The position numbers and the translations under genes were made by a program. From the NCBI RefSeq assembly GCF_010015445.1, contig NC_053133.1, positions 30,029,441-30,093,440 of the forward strand: DNA of 64,000 bases. The letters are read 5' to 3'. Source of the DNA: Perca fluviatilis (taxonomy: Eukaryota > Chordata > Actinopteri > Perciformes > Percidae). The notes beneath the pieces were generated by a model, which had not been told where the DNA came from, did not search any database, and worked only from the letters and a program-made list of their open reading frames with translations. This document shows, in pieces, positions 36,101-44,823 of this stretch. The stretch's first letter is position 1; every line of letters begins with the position of its first letter.

Positions 36101-36549
36101 AGAGTGATTGGGATCTGCAGATTCCCCTCATCCTCATGGCGTGCCGCAGCGCAGTCCAAGAATCCACCGGATGTACTCCTGCATTGTTGATGCTCGGCAG
36201 AGAGCTGAGAACCAACGCGAGCTGGCCTATGGGACGGCCACCAGATGCACCCGATGCCTCGGCAGGGCCAGAATATGCCAGGCAGTTACAGGACCGATTG
36301 GAGAGCGGCCCACAACTTTGCCAGGCACCAATCGCAGCAGGCCGGGGTCCGTCAAAAGCAAGGCGCTGCGGCGTACCGTCAAAGGACAGGACTTCCAGGC
36401 AGGGGATCTTGCCTGGGTGTATGGTCCCAAGAGAGTTAAGGGCCGCTGCCCTAAGTTGGACAGCACATGGATTGGTCCCTGCTACGTGGTCCAAAGGGTG
36501 GGCCAGGTTGTGTACCGCATCAAACTGGCTCCAAGAGGACGCACAGTAG
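33172..36549 (+). CDS. Gypsy pol polyprotein (protease, RT, RNase H, integrase), C-terminus shifted
   Basis: Open from just after TAG 33,169-33,171 to 36,549. Protease: LLDSGSTATLL with DSG at 33,247-33,255. Reverse transcriptase: YLDD at 34,399-34,410. RNase H: LDTDASNTGLG near 34,840. Integrase: HHCC zinc region about 35,548-35,680; catalytic Asp 35,758, Asp 35,938 and Glu 36,046, with D35E spacing. After about 36,305 the frame is wrong. The integrase C-terminal GPY/F region lies in another frame. There is no clear ATG at the start; pol may be made as a fusion with gag in intact relatives. Confidence 0.93.
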   Translation, partial: HAKTPNNDSCRVPILVNGQLTNALLDSGSTATLLHPDLLPAGTLPQATNVPLTTVTGGKAPMLGRCETQIQVGAYSTCQPVWVAEVTESCILGLDFLCEARAILDFQTRTIMFPDGVSIPFLSDPHIPKMTSYLVEDDDVQGEPSHSPDSPRGEGHSARSPCPLTADSPTALVPSDNQPPLPAVIQTASVAPISEKETAASATVKDLWEKNRAGLSLEQQNRLWNLLHEYRHSFSTNPNDVGLTHLVQHSINTGDAQPIRQRPRRLPYSRQAAANQMLQEMKDAGIIEPSESPWVSSVVMAPRKDGKWRFCVDFRPLNDKTVKDSYPLPRIDESLDYVAGSAWFSSLDLRSGYWQVAMAPEDKAKTAFTMGRGLWQFTTMPFGLCNAPATFERLMEKVLVGVPPERCLVYLDDLLVHGPSFDSALENLREVLERIKIAGLKLHPGKCCFLRREVSFLGHKVSEAGIMTEPDKVAAVRDWPTPTDVRQLRSFLGLASYYRRFVAGFSTVAAPMFNLLRKDVPYEWGHDQEAAFHQLKQVLCKDPVLVAPNPELPFILDTDASNTGLGAVLSQLTPEGERVVAYHSRSLDKPEKNYCVTRRELLAVIDAVGHFKHILCGLPFTIRTDHAALKWLMSFKEPEGQVARWIEQLQAFQFTIQHRAGESHNNADSLSRRPCAPGCHHCDRAEEREAASQNAGRVICRALLPDNVKRWRELQLENPDLNLVMGWLDANIRPPWEDVVGQSATVRGLWSQWPGVELHEGVLKRCWRVPATGEPQWQVVVPKNLREEVLEAHHGSPGVGHFGVTKTLRRLRQTFYWGQSRRDVEDYCRRCDACTARKGPQGQSRAPLQQHRVGAPMDRVAVDVLGPLPRTSRGNRYVLVAIDYFTKWPEAYPLPDQEATTVAEALVQGMFSRFGTPSQLHSDQGRNFEAQVFTTMCSQLDIRKTRTTPLHPQSDGLVERFMRTLSAQLALSTAPDQSDWDLQIPLILMACRSAVQESTGCTPALLMLGRELRTNASWPMGRPPDAPDASAGPEYARQLQDRLESGPQLCQAPIAAGRGPSKARRCGVPSKDRTSRQGILPGCMVPRELRAAALSWTAHGLVPATWSKGWARLCTASNWLQEDAQ

Positions 36550-36692
36550 TTCTACACCGGGATAGGATGGCACCATACCGAGGTAACCAACAGCCGGCTT
36601 TCCCAGTGACACAGACCGGGGCAAGTGTAGGATCACCGTGCGGCAGGAGAGGCCCTATCGGCAGCAGGATGCTCTTCGAGGAGAGGTGGTGA
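36306..36692 (+). pseudogene. Gypsy integrase C-terminal part in other frames
   Basis: Two changes of frame, near 36,305 and between about 36,350 and 36,375, separate this piece from the main pol frame. The last frame ends at 36,692 and contains the GPY/F-type segment WIGPCYVVQRVGQVVYRI and RTVVLHRDRMAPY. No chromodomain is seen. Confidence 0.8.
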
Positions 36693-36835
36693 CACCGCTT
36701 GGAGCTGTAGTGCCAAGAAATGCCTCTACCGCTCCTGAGCCTCTCCGGGGGGTCAAGGAGTTAGGAGGTCGCAGGGGTGCGGAAAATTGCCGGGTCGCTT
36801 TCAAGACTTTGAGCTTCCTCGGGGACAAGGAATTA

Positions 36836-36846
36836 GCGGGGGGCAG
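36836..36846 (+). promoter_or_regulatory. Polypurine tract
   Basis: GCGGGGGGCAG immediately before the right LTR, the place where plus-strand DNA synthesis begins. Confidence 0.75.
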
Positions 36847-37157
36847 TGTAGCGACCCTGCAGGACTAATATGGGAGAGATTGGGGTGTTCATTGGGGGAA
36901 GATGTTGCCCTAGTTCAGCTGATTGGCGTCAGGTTGGAGGAGGCGGGGAGGGGGGAAGTTTTACGGAGAGGGGAGGAAGCTAGGAGAGTAGTCGGGGCCA
37001 GCAGCGCTTTGGTTGTTGTTTTTGGGCACTCTTCCAACCCTGTTATTAGCCTGTGTTCGAGGGTAATAAAGCCCGGTCCATCCGGTTAAACTTCAGCCAC
37101 TGTCTCCTCGTCATTCAGCTACCTAGCCAGCCGTGCGGCAGAGCCGTGAACGCTACA
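36847..37157 (+). repeat. Right LTR
   Basis: 311 bp; same ends as the left LTR. It provides the 3' processing signals of the element RNA. Confidence 0.95.
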
Positions 37158-37230
37158 ATATGGACATTCTTTTGTCTCCCCCCTCCCTCCTCTACTCCCT
37201 CACTGCACAAATCACCATAGCAACAACTTC

Positions 37231-37270
37231 TGCCACACACACCCACACACGCACACATATACGTATACGT

Positions 37271-37330
<60 letters not shown>
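37231..37330. repeat. (CA)n microsatellite
   Basis: CA repeats with ATACGT interruptions at the left. Confidence 0.95.
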
Positions 37331-37333
<3 letters not shown>

Positions 37334-37405
37334 CCCTCCCTTCCTGAGAGTCCCATAACTCTCTCCTTCTTTACAGGACATGTCCAACAGTAGATGTAGT
37401 GTAGC

Positions 37406-38265
37406 TCACAGCTGTTACTAATGATATGACCTGTATATACCTGTGGTGATGACGTCCTCACAGCTGTTACTAATGATATGACCTGTATATACCTGTGGTG
37501 ATGACGTCATCACAGCTGTTACTAATGATATGACCTGTATATACCTGTGGTGATGACGTCATCACAGCTGTTACTAATGATATGACCTGTATATACCTGT
37601 GGTGATGACGTCCTCACAGCTGTTACTAATGATATGACCTGTATATACCTGTGGTGATGACATCATCACTGCTGTTACTAATGATATGACCTGTATATAC
37701 TTGTGGTGATGACGTCATCACTGCTGTTACTAATGATATGACCTGTATATACCTGTGGTGATGACGTCATCACAGCTGTTACTAATGATATGACCTGTAT
37801 ATACCTGTGGTGATGACATCATCACAGCTGTTACTAATGATATGACCTGTATATACCTTTGGTGATGACATCATCACAGCTGTTACTAAAGATATGACCT
37901 GTATATACCTGTGGTGATGACGTCATCACATCTGTTACTAATGATATGACCTGTATATACCTGTGGTGATGATGTCATCACAGCTGTTACTAATGATATG
38001 ACCTGTATATACCTGTGGTGATGATGTCATCACAGCTGTTACTAATGATATGACCATTATTAGTTGTTACTGATATGACCTGTATATACCTGTGGTGATG
38101 ACATCATCACAGCTGTTACTAATGATATGATCTGTATATACCTGTGGTGATGACGTCATCACAGCTGTTACTAATGATATGACCTGTATATACCTGTGGT
38201 GATGATGTCATCACAGTTGTTACTAATGATATGACCTGTGTATACCTGTGGTGATGACATCATCC
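37406..38265. repeat. 52-bp minisatellite with CRE-like palindromes
   Basis: About 16 tandem units of 52 bp (core ACAGCTGTTACTAATGATAT then GACCTGTATATACC and TGTGGTGATGACGTCATC). The palindrome GTGATGACGTCATCAC contains the CREB/ATF site TGACGTCA. It is perfect at 37,502, 37,554, 37,710, 37,762, 37,918 and 38,151; other units have GACATCA, GATGTCA or GACGTCC. One unit near 38,053-38,075 is shortened and altered. Confidence 0.95.
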
Positions 38266-38479
38266 ATCCTGTCAGTCTGCAGTTCATTAACTTGATAAAG
38301 TAATAAAAGTTGAAGTAGTCGTTAATGTGAGAGCCCAGAGTTTAATAAAGTCCATTTTCAGAGAGATTTGAGAGTTTTTAGAGATTAGCAGACTGATCAG
38401 TGACAGCTGGAGGCTAACATTAAATAAAAGAAAAAAAATTAAAACTACCACTGCAATGATAAAAAAGGATAGGAAAATT

Positions 38480-39600
38480 AGATGTGGATTACTAAATATC
38501 ACATCTCTGTCTTCTAAAGCAGTACTAGTAAATTAATGGATATCTGATAATCAAATTGATCTATTCTGTCTTACTGAAACGTGGCTGGGCCATGAAGAAT
38601 ATGTTAGTCTAAATGAAGCGACTCCTCCCAGTCATATTAATACTCAAATTCCTAGAGGCTCCGGCCGAGGAGGGGGGGTGCAGCCATATTTGATTCAAGC
38701 CTGTTAATTAACCCTAAACCCAAACTGAATTATAACTCTTTTGAAAGCCTTGTTCTTAATCTTCAACATCCAACACGGAAATCAGAACAGACAATTATAT
38801 TTGTTGTTGTCTACCGAGCTCCAGGTCCGTATTCTGAATTTTTATCTGAATTCTCAGAGTTTTTATCATGTGTAGTCCTTAAATCAGACAAAGTACTTAT
38901 TGTAGGTGATTTTAATATCCATGTGGACGTTGACAGCAATAGCCTTACTACTGCTTTCAACACATTACTGGATTCAATCGGTTTCAGTCAGTGTGCAAAG
39001 GCGACGCACTGTTTTAACCACACTCTACGACCTTGTGCTGGCATATGGTATTGAAATTTAGGATTTAATAATATTTCCGCCAGAATTTGGTATTATCAGA
39101 TCATTTTTAATTACTTTTGAATTCTTGCTACCTGACCATACTAAACTAGATAATAGCTTCTACACTAGATGCCTATCTGACAGTGCTATAGCGAAATTTA
39201 AGGAAGATATTACAACAGCATTTGACTCTATGTCATGCCTTAACATAACAGAGGACCTCTATGTTAACCTCAGTCCCTCTCAAATTGATACATTTGTAGA
39301 CGGTGCTTGCACGAGCCTACGGGCGACCTTAGACTCCGTGCGCTCCTCTCAAAAGAAGACGATGAAGCGAAGGAAAACAGCTCCTTGGTATAACTCTCAA
39401 ACTCGCCAAATTAAAACAAATCTCGCGAAACCCCCGAAGTAGGTGGCGCGCCCACCAAAGTAAAAAAAGAAAGTCTCAAAACCTATAGGAAGGCCCTAAG
39501 AAAGGCCAGATCAGACTATTACTCATCACTAATAAAAGAAAATAAGAACAACCCAGGTGCTTTTTCAGCACTGTAGCCAGGCTGACAGACAGTCACAGCT
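38480..39600 (+). pseudogene. L2 endonuclease and linker, multiply frame-shifted
   Basis: Translated pieces in changing frames show the apurinic-endonuclease motifs CLTETWLG (about 38,570), VVVYRAPGP (about 38,805) and VGDFNIHVD (about 38,905). The linker frame 39,125-39,442 (DNSFYTRCLSDSAIAKF) follows. Stops and shifts include one at about 38,534 and others near 38,680, 39,010 and 39,570. The endonuclease normally nicks the target DNA to prime reverse transcription. Confidence 0.8.
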
Positions 39601-39644
39601 CTACTGAGCCATCTATTCCTCTAGCACTGAGTAGTGATGACTTC

Positions 39645-41339
39645 ATGAGCTTCTTTAATGAGAAAATTATAACAATTAGAGACAAAATTAATCACCTTTT
39701 GCACTTAACTTCTAACAGTTCATCTTTAAATACAGGACCGCTAGAACAAATGACTAGTCCCGACATATACTTAGACTGCTTTTATCCTATAGACCTTCAA
39801 CAATTAATGTTAAAGATATCCTCAGCTAAGCCATCTACCTGTCTCTTGGACCCCATCCCAACGAGGCTACTCAAAGAAGCGTTACCCATGGTAAACACTT
39901 CACTACTAGATATGATCAATATGTCCTTATTAACAGGTTATGTACCGCAGTCATTTAAAATAGCTGTGATAAAACCTCTTCTGAAAAAACCGACCCTGGA
40001 TCCTGAGGTCTTAGCAAACTATAGACCTATATCTAACCTTCCTTTTCTATCCAAGATCCTTGAGAAGGTGGTTGCTAATCAGTTATGTGATTTTCTACAT
40101 AGCAACAGTTTATTTGATGATTTTCAATCAGGATTCAGAAAGAATCATAGCACAGAGACGGCACTGGTGAAAATTACTAACGACCTTCTAACAGCTGCAG
40201 ACAAAGGACTTGTCTCCATTCTTGTTTTACTAGATCTTAGTGCTGCATTTGACACTATTGACCATACAATCCTGTTACACAGATTAGAACACTTAGTCGG
40301 AATTAAAGGAATTGCACTTAGCTGGTTTAAGTCTTATTTCTCTGAGCGATCCCAATTTGTTAACATTAACGATAAACCCTCCAAGCACGCCAAAGTTAGC
40401 CATGGCGTTCCTCAAGGCTCAGTGCTTGGACCAATTCTATTTTCCTTATATATGCTTCCTCTAGGCCATATTATTAGGAAACACTCAATTAACTATCACT
40501 GTTACGCAGACGATACCCAATTATATCTGTCAATTAAGCCAGATGAAAGTGGTCAGTTAGCAAGACTTCAAACGTGTATTGAGGATATAAAATGCTGGAT
40601 GACCCACAACTTCCTGATGTTAAACTCAGACAAAACGGAAGTTATTGTGATAGGACCAACGCACCGCCGAACTTCGTTTTCGAAAGATATAGCTACTCTG
40701 GATGGTATTGCCCTGGCCTCCAGCACTGCTGTCAGAAATTTGGGAGTTATTTTTGATCAGGATTTATCCTTCAACGCCCACTTAAAACAAACCTCAAGAA
40801 TAGCCTTTTTCCATCTTCGTAACATTGCCAAAATTAGGAATATCCTGTCTCAAAACGATGCTGAAAAACTAGTCCATGCATTCGTTACTTCTAGACTAGA
40901 TTACTGCAATTCCTTATTATCAGGTTGCCCAAATAAGTCCCTTAAGACTCTCCAGCTGATCCAGAATGCTGCAGCACGTGTTCTGATGAGAACTAAGAGA
41001 AGAGATCATATTTCTCCTGTATTAGCTTCTCTGCATTGGCTTCCTGTGAAATCTAGGATCAAATTTAAAATCCTCCTCCTGACTTACAAAGCTCTAAATG
41101 GTCAAGCACCATCATACCTAGAAGAGCTCTTAGTACCTTATTGTCCCACTAGGGCACTGCGCTCCCGGAATGCGGGGCTACTTGTGGTTCCTAGAGTCTC
41201 TGGAAGTAGACTGGGGGCCAGAGCCTTTAGCTATCAGGCTCCGCTTCTGTGGAACCAGCTTCCAGTCTGGGTTCGAGGGGCAGACACCGTCGCCTCATTT
41301 AAACTGAAAACCCTCCTCTTTGACAAAGCTTATAGTTAG
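39645..41339 (+). CDS. L2 reverse transcriptase, 564 codons
   Basis: An uninterrupted frame. Fingers and palm: LANYRPISNLPFLSKILE, FQSGFRKNHSTETAL, VLLDLSAAFDTIDH, and HGVPQGSVLGPILFSLY, then the catalytic YADDTQLY with TAC-GCA-GAC-GAT at 40,503-40,514. The thumb and tail follow (NLGVIFDQDLSFNAHL, SRLDYCNSLLSG, LQLIQNAAARVL, ASLHWLPVKSRIKFK). The product copies LINE RNA at the nicked target. The ATG at 39,645 is internal; the true frame comes from upstream, which is broken. Clade L2 is by motif pattern and 3' tail. Confidence 0.93.
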   Translation: MSFFNEKIITIRDKINHLLHLTSNSSSLNTGPLEQMTSPDIYLDCFYPIDLQQLMLKISSAKPSTCLLDPIPTRLLKEALPMVNTSLLDMINMSLLTGYVPQSFKIAVIKPLLKKPTLDPEVLANYRPISNLPFLSKILEKVVANQLCDFLHSNSLFDDFQSGFRKNHSTETALVKITNDLLTAADKGLVSILVLLDLSAAFDTIDHTILLHRLEHLVGIKGIALSWFKSYFSERSQFVNINDKPSKHAKVSHGVPQGSVLGPILFSLYMLPLGHIIRKHSINYHCYADDTQLYLSIKPDESGQLARLQTCIEDIKCWMTHNFLMLNSDKTEVIVIGPTHRRTSFSKDIATLDGIALASSTAVRNLGVIFDQDLSFNAHLKQTSRIAFFHLRNIAKIRNILSQNDAEKLVHAFVTSRLDYCNSLLSGCPNKSLKTLQLIQNAAARVLMRTKRRDHISPVLASLHWLPVKSRIKFKILLLTYKALNGQAPSYLEELLVPYCPTRALRSRNAGLLVVPRVSGSRLGARAFSYQAPLLWNQLPVWVRGADTVASFKLKTLLFDKAYS

Positions 41340-42433
41340 GGAGTGAGGAGTCGCAGCGTCCACCTATCCCGGCCAATCTGCTTCTCCTCGTAGTCAACAG
41401 TTTTATATACTGTATAATTAATAATATAGCAAGAGTAGAGGGAGGCAAGCCAGTACAGCCCGATCCAGTTGGGGAGAGTTCTAGCCCGACCAGGCACCTC
41501 TCTTTAACCTGCCTCTCTTAGTTATGCTATTATAATTCTAGACTGCAGGGGAGGCTGTTTCCTTCCTATGACACACTGAGCTGCTCTCTCATCTCTACTT
41601 GTTACTTTTGAATGCATCCTGTCCCAGAATTGCTTGTTACTAATCTAGCTCTGGGGAGTTTACTCCCCGGAGTCCTTATGTTTCTTCTTCGCAGAGCTAT
41701 GCTCTGCGATTCTCTGCAATTCCCGGCCGCGTCCTGCTGCGTCCTGCTGCGTCCTGCTGCATCCTGCTGCGTCCTGCTGCATCCGCCGCATCCACCCATG
41801 CTCTGCAGCGCCACGCTACATCCCGCAACGTCCTGCTGTGATGTTCCTATGCACAGAGTAGTCTGGATCCGGTATAGGGGACTGCACTACTCAGTATGAC
41901 ACGATGTGCCCTGCTATGTCATGAACTTCCACGATAACCTTCAAAGTCACTGTGACCTCTAATGTGACTACTATCGCCACTGTTCATCACACCCCCAACC
42001 GGCCCCTCAGACACCGCCTACCAAGAGTCTGGGTCTGCCGAGGTTTCTTCCTAAAAGGGAGTTTTTCCTTGCCACTGTCGCGATAGCCACCGCTAATGCT
42101 TGCTCTTGATGGAATTACTGTAATTGTTGGGGTTTTGGAAATTATAGAGTGTGGTCTAGACCTACTCTATCTGTAAAGTGTCTCGAGATAACTTTTGTTA
42201 TGATTTGATACTATAAATAAAATTGAATTGAATTGAATTGAATTAACAGGACTGGGTGGCTAACACTAGCCTGCTAGCTGTAGCCAGCATCCTTAGATGA
42301 ATGAATAATAAAATAATGGTTGGTTGCAGTCCTAGAACTTAATGAATCAGGACTTTTTCTCCAAGTCCAGCCTCAGTTGTTGCCTCTCATGTCAGTGTAT
42401 TTGGGAATAAATGCTTTAGTGGAGAGGCCAGAT

Positions 42434-42650
42434 GGTGAAGTCAGCCTTCAGCTGGTAGTTTGTTGGTGAAGTCAGCCTTCAGCTGGTAATTTGTTGGTGA
42501 AGTCAGCCTTCAGCTGGTAGTTTGTTAGTGAAGTCAGCCTTCAGCTGGTAGTTTGTTGGTGAAGTCAGCCTTCAGCTGGTAGTTTGTTGGTGAAGTCAGC
42601 CTTCAGCTGGTAGTTTGTTGGTGAAGTCAGCCTTCAGCTGGTAGTTTGTT
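42434..42650. repeat. 31-bp minisatellite, 7 units
   Basis: Seven units of exactly 31 bp (GGTGAAGTCAGCCTTCAGCT plus GGTAGTTTGTT), 217 bp in total, with only a few substitutions. Such uniformity suggests recent expansion. Confidence 0.95.
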
Positions 42651-42739
42651 GCTTTGGACAGCAGGTGGAGCTGTTGCATCAACAATGAGTCGAGACGCCA
42701 ACACACAACAGCGTGTTTGTCTCATTATCACTCAGACAA

Positions 42740-43190
42740 TAACAAAGTAAAAGAGGTTTCTTTTAAAATCTATAAAATATATCCAGCAATAAGGACATTA
42801 AAGAGATTCAAACTTGATTTTTAATATTCTTGCACTTTCTTTAAACTAGAAGAAGAAACAATCTATCATTTGTTCTTTCACTGTATGTCTACTAAAATAT
42901 TTTGGGTTGATGTTCAAAATCTTATAAGCCGGAACACTGGGCAATCAATACAACTTATGGATAAATATATTTGTTTTGAATGCAATGAGATGGACAAAGA
43001 TGTTGATTTATATTTTGTTCAATTAATCTTGTTATTGGTAAATTTCCACATTCACAAGAAGAAATGGACTCCAAACCAAGCTTTGAACACTGTTTTCAAG
43101 AACTGCACTAATACGACAACACTATGAGAGACATTAAGAATAAGATGGCAATTAAGACTGGAATTGTGTTTGATAAATTTCTCATGAACC
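42740..43190 (+). pseudogene. L1 LINE ORF2, C-terminal fragment
   Basis: The frame 42,846-43,127 encodes EEETIYHLFFHC, then TKIFWVDVQN and FHIHKKKW, the zinc-knuckle-like C-terminus of fish L1 ORF2 proteins. Upstream, FKIYKIYPAIRTLKRFK in a shifted frame is the preceding segment. It is 5'-truncated; no polymerase core. Confidence 0.75.
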
Positions 43191-43194
43191 GATG

Positions 43195-43310
43195 ACACCA
43201 ACTGTCGAGTCCGAGTCGAGTCACCATTTCCTGAGTTTGAGTCCGAGTTGAGTCTCAAGTCCCCAGTGTTGGAGTCCGAGTCGAGTCATGAAGGTTGAGT
43301 CTGTGTTATA
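43195..43310. repeat. GAGTCCGAGTCGAGTC-type subterminal repeats
   Basis: Clustered short direct repeats of GAGTCCGAG and CGAGTCGAGTC. This pattern is found in the subterminal region of some fish hAT elements. No matching far end was found, so it is probably a truncated piece. Confidence 0.45.
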
Positions 43311-44004
43311 TTTCAAGACATATATTACATTTCTCCACTCTGGCACCTTTAAATAACTGATATAATTATAAAAGAGGGTCTACATTAAACAAAAATGACA
43401 CCACTGTCACTCACACACACACACACACGCACAAACAGCGCTGAGTGGGGCTCTCCGATGCTCGGAGGCGAGCTGTGGCCGGCTCGGAGCCTTGCTGCTG
43501 GAGGAGATGTGACGGCGAGGACCGGTTCCACGGCTTGGTCAGCGACATGAACTCGTAGCGACCATTGGAGCTCCCGAGCACCGGGCTACCACGGCTGTGA
43601 ACGGGGTTTTTAGCTTTAGGAGAAGGACTTTTATCTGTTAGTCCTACCGACGGAGACACTTTGCCGTTATGTAGTTGACCCGCGGTGGTGAATGCTCGGC
43701 AGTTATGGGCGGATTGTTGCCGTGTTCCGATTTTTTTCATCTCAGCTCCGACGAGACGAAATAAAAATCTTTCATTTATTGTCAGAAATATGTTTTCAAA
43801 AGCATCACTTTCATCAAATTTGATGTGACATATTTCCAGTAGGCAACTGACTGCAAGCATGCACATCTGGACCCAAACCAGCAGGGTGAGTGTGTTATCA
43901 AGCAAGGAGAGCGAGCAGTAGCACTGTCCGACTGAGAAGTGAATGTGTGGCTGTGAGGAGAAATTAAAGATCCCGGCCGAAACAGGAAAAAGTGTAACAT
44001 CTTA
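43311..44004. other. Unassigned sequence, moderately GC-rich
   Basis: A minus-strand frame of 164 codons (43,411-43,905) runs out of a CA repeat and has no recognised domain. No gene is claimed. Confidence 0.35.
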
Positions 44005-44205
44005 CAGTTTTTTCCGATTGCTAAACGACAGTGGGCACAACTGGAGTCACATGTGCAAAACTCTAACTACAGTCTGCACTACCAACAGTCACCTGAGCTA
44101 AACAGTTCACATCAGCTGCAAAACTCATTCACAGCAACACAACTCTTCACATACGTCTCAAAACAGGCTCAGAGCAGCCAGACACTATGTACAAGCCTCA
44201 CTGAG

Positions 44206-44207
<2 letters not shown>

Positions 44208-44298
<91 letters not shown>
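44208..44298. repeat. (CA)n microsatellite
   Basis: About 90 bp of pure CA repeats within element A. Confidence 0.97.
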
Positions 44299-44300
<2 letters not shown>

Positions 44301-44823
44301 TCACTCAGAACACACTGAGGGTAAAAACACTAGCATCACACACCAATACAGAAATTACTAACTTTCTCATCTTTACAGTTTGAACAATTTGAGTGACTTG
44401 ACACTACTCAATAGTTTATTTAAGGAAAAAATATAGATTGTATAGCATACCAATTTTTACATAAGGTAAACAAGAAGGAATGAAAATCAGCAGATTTCTT
44501 CAATAAAGTATTTTGTCTCTAGTAATTTATGGAATTACTGGGAAAAAACTAAAGGTACATAACAGTACCAACAAATAGTGTGACTAATCCTTCCTCTCTC
44601 CAGCATCATGTGGCAAGTTTTCTTCATCACATTGGATGTCTGCATCATCTCTAAATACTAATGAATGTGGTGTTTCTATTGCTTTCACCTCCATTACTTT
44701 CTGAAAAACAGTAAGAACGCAGTTTTACTATTGTAAAGATATTGTGTTTTTCACTTCTTATTTTTATAGCTGTGTACATAACCTCAGACATCTTACCTGG
44801 ACATATTGGTGTCTTTGCTCTTT

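Larger units (their letters stand above)
31164..37157 (+). mobile_element. Ty3/Gypsy LTR retrotransposon, complete but damaged (6.0 kb)
   Basis: Two direct LTRs (31,164-31,480 and 36,847-37,157) begin TGTAGCGACC and end GAACGCTACA. The 4-bp target duplication ATAT flanks them (31,160-31,163 and 37,158-37,161). A primer-binding site follows the left LTR, and a purine tract precedes the right LTR. The domain order protease, reverse transcriptase, RNase H, integrase is that of Metaviridae (Ty3/Gypsy). No envelope frame is present. The reading frames have several one-base shifts, so this copy is inactive as read. Confidence 0.95.
38400..42245 (+). mobile_element. L2-type LINE, near full length
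   Basis: An endonuclease-like region (38,480-39,050), a linker (39,125-39,442), a long reverse-transcriptase frame (39,645-41,339), a 3' untranslated region and a tail of GAATT repeats. Its 3' end is the same family as the tail at 10,100-10,497. The 5' limit is uncertain, between about 38,280 and 38,480. The endonuclease and linker have frame breaks, so the copy is inactive as read. Confidence 0.88.

Noticed and set aside
37406..38265. CRISPR-like array
   Set aside because: The units are contiguous 52-bp tandem repeats without unique spacers, in a vertebrate genome; it is a minisatellite.
43411..43905. Minus-strand frame of 164 codons
   Set aside because: It ends in a CA repeat, has no domain or splice evidence, and its composition is explained by the GC-rich stretch.
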